A stretch of DNA of 64,000 bases from assembly GCA_963675135.1 (NCBI GenBank), contig OY776130.1, positions 65,692,867 through 65,756,866 of the forward strand. The letters are read 5' to 3'. The translations under genes were made by a program, and so were the position numbers. The number at the start of each line of letters is the position of its first letter. Within the stretch, counting starts at the first letter, position 1. Positions 58,801 through 64,000 of the stretch are shown here, one piece after another. This stretch comes from Galeopsis tetrahit. Taxonomy: Eukaryota; Streptophyta; Magnoliopsida; Lamiales; Lamiaceae. The notes under the pieces were generated by a model. The model had not been told where the DNA came from, searched no databases, and worked only from the letters and a program-made list of their open reading frames with translations.

Positions 58801-60089
58801 AGATTAAAATAAATTTTTAATATATTAATATAATAAATATTATTATAAATGTTAATTTATATTTTAGAGTATATATATATATATATATTATGAAAATTGA
58901 ATTAAAAAAATATAATATTTTAATTATTTAGAATCTTAGATACTATTTGATAAATTGATATTCTAGTTGAATGATTGAAAAAATTAATTTTTGATAGGGA
59001 AAGACATTAATATTATAATAAATAAACATGATTTTATTAATTACAAATTAATATACTCCATAAAATTACAATTTAAAAAAATCCTTATACACAACATTTG
59101 TTATATATATATATTTTTTCATTTAAATCGAGACAAAAAATTTACAATCTACTTCAATTTTAATTTAGGAGGGTCATCAATGTTTAATTTTTTCAAGCCG
59201 AAGAATAACACTATTTTTATTGTTTGATATTATCATGAATCACACAAATTTAAAATTATATAAAGATTAGTCTAACGATTGAAATAGTTTATATGCACAT
59301 TCTATATATATGTTTATTTATTTATATTTAGCTATTCAAGAATTAAATTATATCGAATATAATTTATTCTATTAATGATCGAATTTAAATTTTTTATTTT
59401 TTTTTAGCTCAGATCGATTTGCCTGTAGGATAAACGGGCAAATTTACTGGTCTGCCGGGTCAACCCGCTAGTCAATTTTATTTTTTAAAGATCTAAAATA
59501 AAGTAAATAATTAAATATTATATATTTTATAAAAGAAAATTCAGCATCTCATTATTTCAGGTATGAAACAATAAATAAAATTTACAAACCTTAAATAGTA
59601 CTATTGATTTAACTTTAATGCAACATTAGAAAATGTATAAAATTCGTTAAAGTAATATTAATTAAAGTTTTCACTTCAATTTTTTTTTCTACAATATTTA
59701 CTCAATTGAATTTCATCTAGAAAGAAAAGGGATACATTTTTTAAAAACTCACAATTTCATTTGATTTTTATTCTAATACTTCTAGAACATGACATAAACA
59801 ATTAAAATACACTGCACAATCCATATTTGAAGTGTAATTAATATTTATTGTTTATTTAGTTATTTAAAATTAGTTAATTAGTTATTTTTTAAAAAAATTA
59901 TCGAAGATATTAGTGACTCGTCTAGCCCACGACCTGTTAGGATTTAGGTCCCAACTATTGTATTTCTATTATTTCACAATTGAAATTAGTTATTTTAAAA
60001 AAAAAATTATTGAAGATCATTAATAGTAGCTCGTCTAGTCCACGACATGTTAGTATTTAGGTCCCAACTATGTGTGCGTATGTAAATTG

Positions 60090-60093
<4 letters not shown>

Positions 60094-60137
<44 letters not shown>
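60094..60137. repeat. (AT)n microsatellite
   Basis: A perfect AT run of more than 20 units in AT-rich intergenic DNA. Confidence 0.95.
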
Positions 60138-60141
<4 letters not shown>

Positions 60142-61060
60142 ACTCTCACTTTGAGTCGAACTCAAAACTTTACAACGCAGCGATGTTTTAACAACATGAG
60201 ATATTCCATTTTATGAGATTGATTAATATAAATAAGCTATATATATAGTGTATATGTAAATTTAGTTATATATTTTTACTTTGTTTGCGTTAATTAATAT
60301 ATTCACTAACATCTCCAAAGTATAATATAATTTTTGTAAGATTAATTCATATGTTTGCGTTTATTAATTATTTTATTATGAAAAAATATCACTTCATATA
60401 TATATATATATACGCGTTTCTTGCAATATTCAATACCCTTCATTACCGAAAATGACACAGAGCCAAGAAATAAAATAAAAAGAAAATAGAGAAGAGAGAT
60501 ATCTTATAATGAAAATGAAGTGAAAAATGAACGATGAAAAGAAATATATAAAGAAAATCATAAAATAATTTAATGGTGTAGATCGAATGATTAAAAGAAA
60601 AAAAGTCAATGGTTATGCCAAGTGAGTCCCCATATACATTTTACATTATACTCCGTATGTATTAATTTCCCTATTTAGATTAGATTTAGATAATTATAAA
60701 CTATATAATAAATAAAAATAAGTCAAAATTTTAATTGCAATATAATAAAAAAATAATTAAAAAAATCTCAATTGATTTAAGTTAAATAATGATGAAATAT
60801 AAAATATCTCTAATCCAATTAATCTATAATTAGCGTAAATATGAATTGACATTACCCATAATTATTAACACGTATATATGTATGTATATGTGTATGCATT
60901 TACATTGATTTCTTTAATCAATTATCCTAATGAATGCATAGTTACTTATTTATTTTCCATAAAGTCAATACAAAGTCATATTGTTTTGTATAAATAGTTG
61001 AGAATCATTTTAGACAATCAAATTATCGTAATTTTAGTGAATATGATTGAATAATTATTA

Positions 61061-61417
61061 CTCCCTCCACTTTTAAATAAGTGTCATTTTAACAATTTTC
61101 AACATATTAAGATATATAATCATGGACCATTTTAGCCTTCATTAATGATAACTAATTTTAATATTAAATTTATGTTTAGTAATGAATGTGGTCAATATTG
61201 TAGATGATATTCATGTATACAATAATTAAGGTTTATGCATGATTTATGTTATAGTACTATATTCAAAAGGGAAAAAACTTAAATCAAGGTAAAGAAAATG
61301 GAGGAAGTACAATGTACAAGGGTAAAATTGTCAAACTTGAAGAAAAAAGTGTAGAATGACATTTATTTAAAAAATATTGAAAAAGGCAAAGTGACATTTA
61401 ATAAAAAACGGAGGGAG
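61061..61417. mobile_element. Stowaway MITE
   Basis: The ends CTCCCTCCACTTTTAAATAA and the complement of 'aataaaaaacggagggag' are flanked by TA (61059-61060, 61418-61419). 'gtgtcattttaac' on the left answers 'aagtgacatttaa' on the right. Confidence 0.85.
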
Positions 61418-61734
61418 TATTAACTTTAATACGTATAATTGTAGATTTTCTTATGATAAAGTTGAAAATATTTTTTTTCTAGTCTAATTACTTTAATTTA
61501 TAGAGATTAATTGATTCAAAGGAGACTCTTAATTTTACATTATAGGAGACGATCTTAATTTGAAGTCATAATAATTCTTGCAGAAATATTTACATTATAT
61601 GAGAAAATTATGGCCAAATTTATTTTTCATCCAAATTTATTGGTTTGTAATGGGCCGGAATGTCTAAATTTGGAATGATTTAGGCCCTATTATATATAAT
61701 GAGAAGATGTGAATTAAAGTCAAATTTATTACTT

Positions 61735-63265
61735 AATAATCTATAATTATGCCACTTAATAGAATAGATTATGTAATTCCTTAGATAAGTCTATAACCGT
61801 TTGCCAAATTATTTTGACATGTGTATAAATTATTTATACTTTATAATGGCTATAACCATTACTTTGTATTGTTTTGTAGTGATTAAAAAATTATCTATTT
61901 TAAAATTGATTTTATAAAACTTTGACTAATAAGTAGCAATAAATATATTTTACTCCGTAACTAATTGGGTATTAAAAAATAAATTAAGATAATTCTTAAT
62001 TTGAAAAATTATATATTTTAAAGTAAATTAAGATAATCAAAAGTGTTTAACTTAAATTTAAATTGGAAAGAAATTTATTAAATAATATAAAAAAATGAAA
62101 ATCTATAATTATGCATATTCCTTAGAAATATCTATAACCGCCTACTAAATTATTTTGACAGTTTAAATTATTTATACTTAACAATGGTTAATAATGACTA
62201 TAATCGTTCGCTAATTAGTGTTTATGATATCTTAAAATAGATTTCATGAAACTTTGACTAATAAGTAACAATAAATATGTTTTAATTGGGGTCTTTTTAT
62301 AATTGGGTATTAATTAGTAAAGACTTTAAAAAAAAAATAGAAATAATCTATAACTGAATTTAATTCTAAATATATTTAAATGTGTAAATTTGAATTGAAG
62401 AGCAATTTATTAATAATTAAATTTTAATTATAAATCAAGAATTGTATCATCCTTAAATTATGGAATCCCTTAAAAATAGGTTTAACCCTCCTGAATTTGT
62501 GAATTGTTATAATTAAATCTTAACATTTGTAACTTGTTTAATTAAAAACAAATATGAAATATAAATTAGTCAATTGTTTCCCAATATAGTAAATATTTAC
62601 ATTATTTCCTTATTAATATATGAAAATTATTAATTTGATTTTAATTATGAAACACGTTTTTCCTTAATTAGTGTGTATGATAAAAGAGAAAATCGATTTC
62701 TTTAATTTTAGGAAATAAGATAACCAAATTGTCTAAAAATAATATGTAAATATAAAAAAATTGATTATGTAATTTGAAATTAAGAATTGTATCATAATTC
62801 GAATTACTTAAATTATGAAATTCCTTGTTAATATCATATTAATAATGTAATGCAATTTGAAGAATTAATTTAAAATATCAAAAAAATTATGAGAAATTGA
62901 AATTTTAATTTTGTAATCTATTTATGAAAATTGTTAATATGATTTTAATTATGACGTTTTTCCTTATCCTTAGTTAGTGTGTATAATATGAACAATTTGA
63001 TACGTTTCTATTTATTATTTGTCAACCATATGAATTTATTGACTATTGGAGTAATATAAATGAATCTGACTTTAATTATGAAATTTTATTTTCCTTAATT
63101 AAAACTATTCAAGTATAAAAAATTTAAAGAGAAATCCAGTTTCTATAATTTTAGGAAATACAATAACCAAATTGTGTAAAAATAATATGTAAATATAAAA
63201 AAAAATTATTATGTAATTTGAAATTAAGAATTGTATCTTAATTCACATTCCTTAAATTATGCAAT
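61735..63265. repeat. Diverged long-period direct repeats
   Basis: Two overlapping repeat series. 61735-61975 resembles 62098-62325 (shared 'actttgactaataagta' and 'tctataaccg'), an offset of about 363 bp. 62637-62830 resembles 63065-63265 (shared 'ttttaggaaata', 'aataatatgtaaatataaaa', 'gaaattaagaattgtatc'), an offset of about 437 bp, with partial copies near 62434 and 62938. No protein is encoded. Confidence 0.65.
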
Positions 63266-64000
63266 CCATTAAAAAAAACTTAACTGCTGCTACTAAATTT
63301 GTGGATTTTGTAAATTGTTAGTATAATTTAATTTTGACACGTGTTTAATTATTTTTAGTGAATTATGTAATTCTTTATACATGTAATTGTGAACGGTAGT
63401 CTTGAAGCACACCACCCACCATGGTAAATCAAGGCGATGCCGGTGAGAAAATTCTAAATAAATATTATAATCATCAATATACACAGAATATATACATTTC
63501 CAAACACATTTGTACAACTTATATAAATAAGAGAAATTACATTTTAATTACATTTTCACGCGATTTACATCTACACTTGAATATTCCATCACACATCTGC
63601 AACATAAAAATAAAATAATGTTAGAAAGAATTGATGATAGATAACACTACCAATCATATACAAATGAATAACACCAAACTTTAAAATTCAACAATAAAAT
63701 AAAAGTGCAAATTAAATTAAAGAGAGTGATTTTGTTGTATAATTGTGGCATGAATTAAGGGAGTGGTTGTTTATTCGGTCAATATCTCTTCCCTTTTTAA
63801 ATAAGGGTAATTTTTTCTTTAATAAATCATAAATAGTAATTTTTTTCTTTTTTTTTTTTTGACTGGAGAAAATAAATGGTACACAGTACATCTTGAAAGC
63901 TTGAAGGTAAAAACAACAGAAAATAAAGAGAAACTTAGAGAAAAACTATGATCAGCAGATGATAAATCTAAAAAACTTGAAAGTAAAAACAACCGAAAAT

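Larger units (their letters stand above)
54249..64000. other. AT-rich gene-free tail of the window
   Basis: 54249 to about 54800 is the NOG1 3' UTR region. Beyond it no protein family was recognised. Transposons and repeats with definable ends are listed separately. About 57000-58000 shows only a poly-T run (58008-58030). 59230-60090 and 63270-64000 show nothing beyond AT-rich DNA. Confidence 0.7.

Overview
The window is nuclear DNA from a flowering plant, almost certainly a eudicot. It has intron-rich genes with GT-AG junctions, large AT-rich intergenic tracts, many small DNA transposons, and six protein families that are all typical of eudicots. The LTR/TRIM fragment resembles ones known from asterids, but that placement is only an inference. 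All exon boundaries were read by hand from splice motifs, reading frame and remembered family sequences; no alignment was run.

Six gene loci are supported. (1) 2380-5787 (+): a BTB-NPH3 protein of the NPY type (polar auxin and phototropism signalling). (2) 18289-19660 (+): a HOOKLESS1-type GNAT acetyltransferase. (3) 22451-29089 (-): a ten-exon casein kinase 2 alpha subunit with a plastid-type N-terminal extension (CKA4-like) and one GC-AG intron. (4) 35370-37822 (-): a seven-exon formamidase / indole-3-acetamide hydrolase (IAMH-like), with a second phase-compatible first exon at 38365-38583. (5) 44189-44875 (+): a class II LOB-domain protein of the LBD37/38/39 type. (6) 52311-54248 (+): the nucleolar GTPase NOG1, full length but broken by one in-frame TAA at codon 301, behind a promoter that still carries site II and telo-box motifs and a 5' UTR intron. 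The genes form no operon or evident cluster. NPY, IAMH and HLS1 all touch auxin or hormone-controlled growth, which is probably coincidence.

The remaining roughly 75% is repeats. Many can be delimited by terminal inverted repeats and exact target-site duplications (TSDs): Stowaway MITEs (TA), hAT elements (8 bp), Mutator-like elements (9 bp), a CACTA MITE (3 bp), PIF/Harbinger-like MITEs (TTA), a complete non-coding TRIM retrotransposon, a second LTR/TRIM fragment, a LINE RNase H relic, a tRNA-derived SINE and a possible Helitron 3' end. Two themes stand out. First, five elements with 9-bp TSDs share a core; in two of them the core has expanded into a minisatellite filling much of the element. 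Second, there are deep nests: four transposons at 29420-31618, and a TRIM inside a Mutator-like element at 39880-42335.

No tRNA or rRNA gene, CRISPR array or virus-derived gene was seen.
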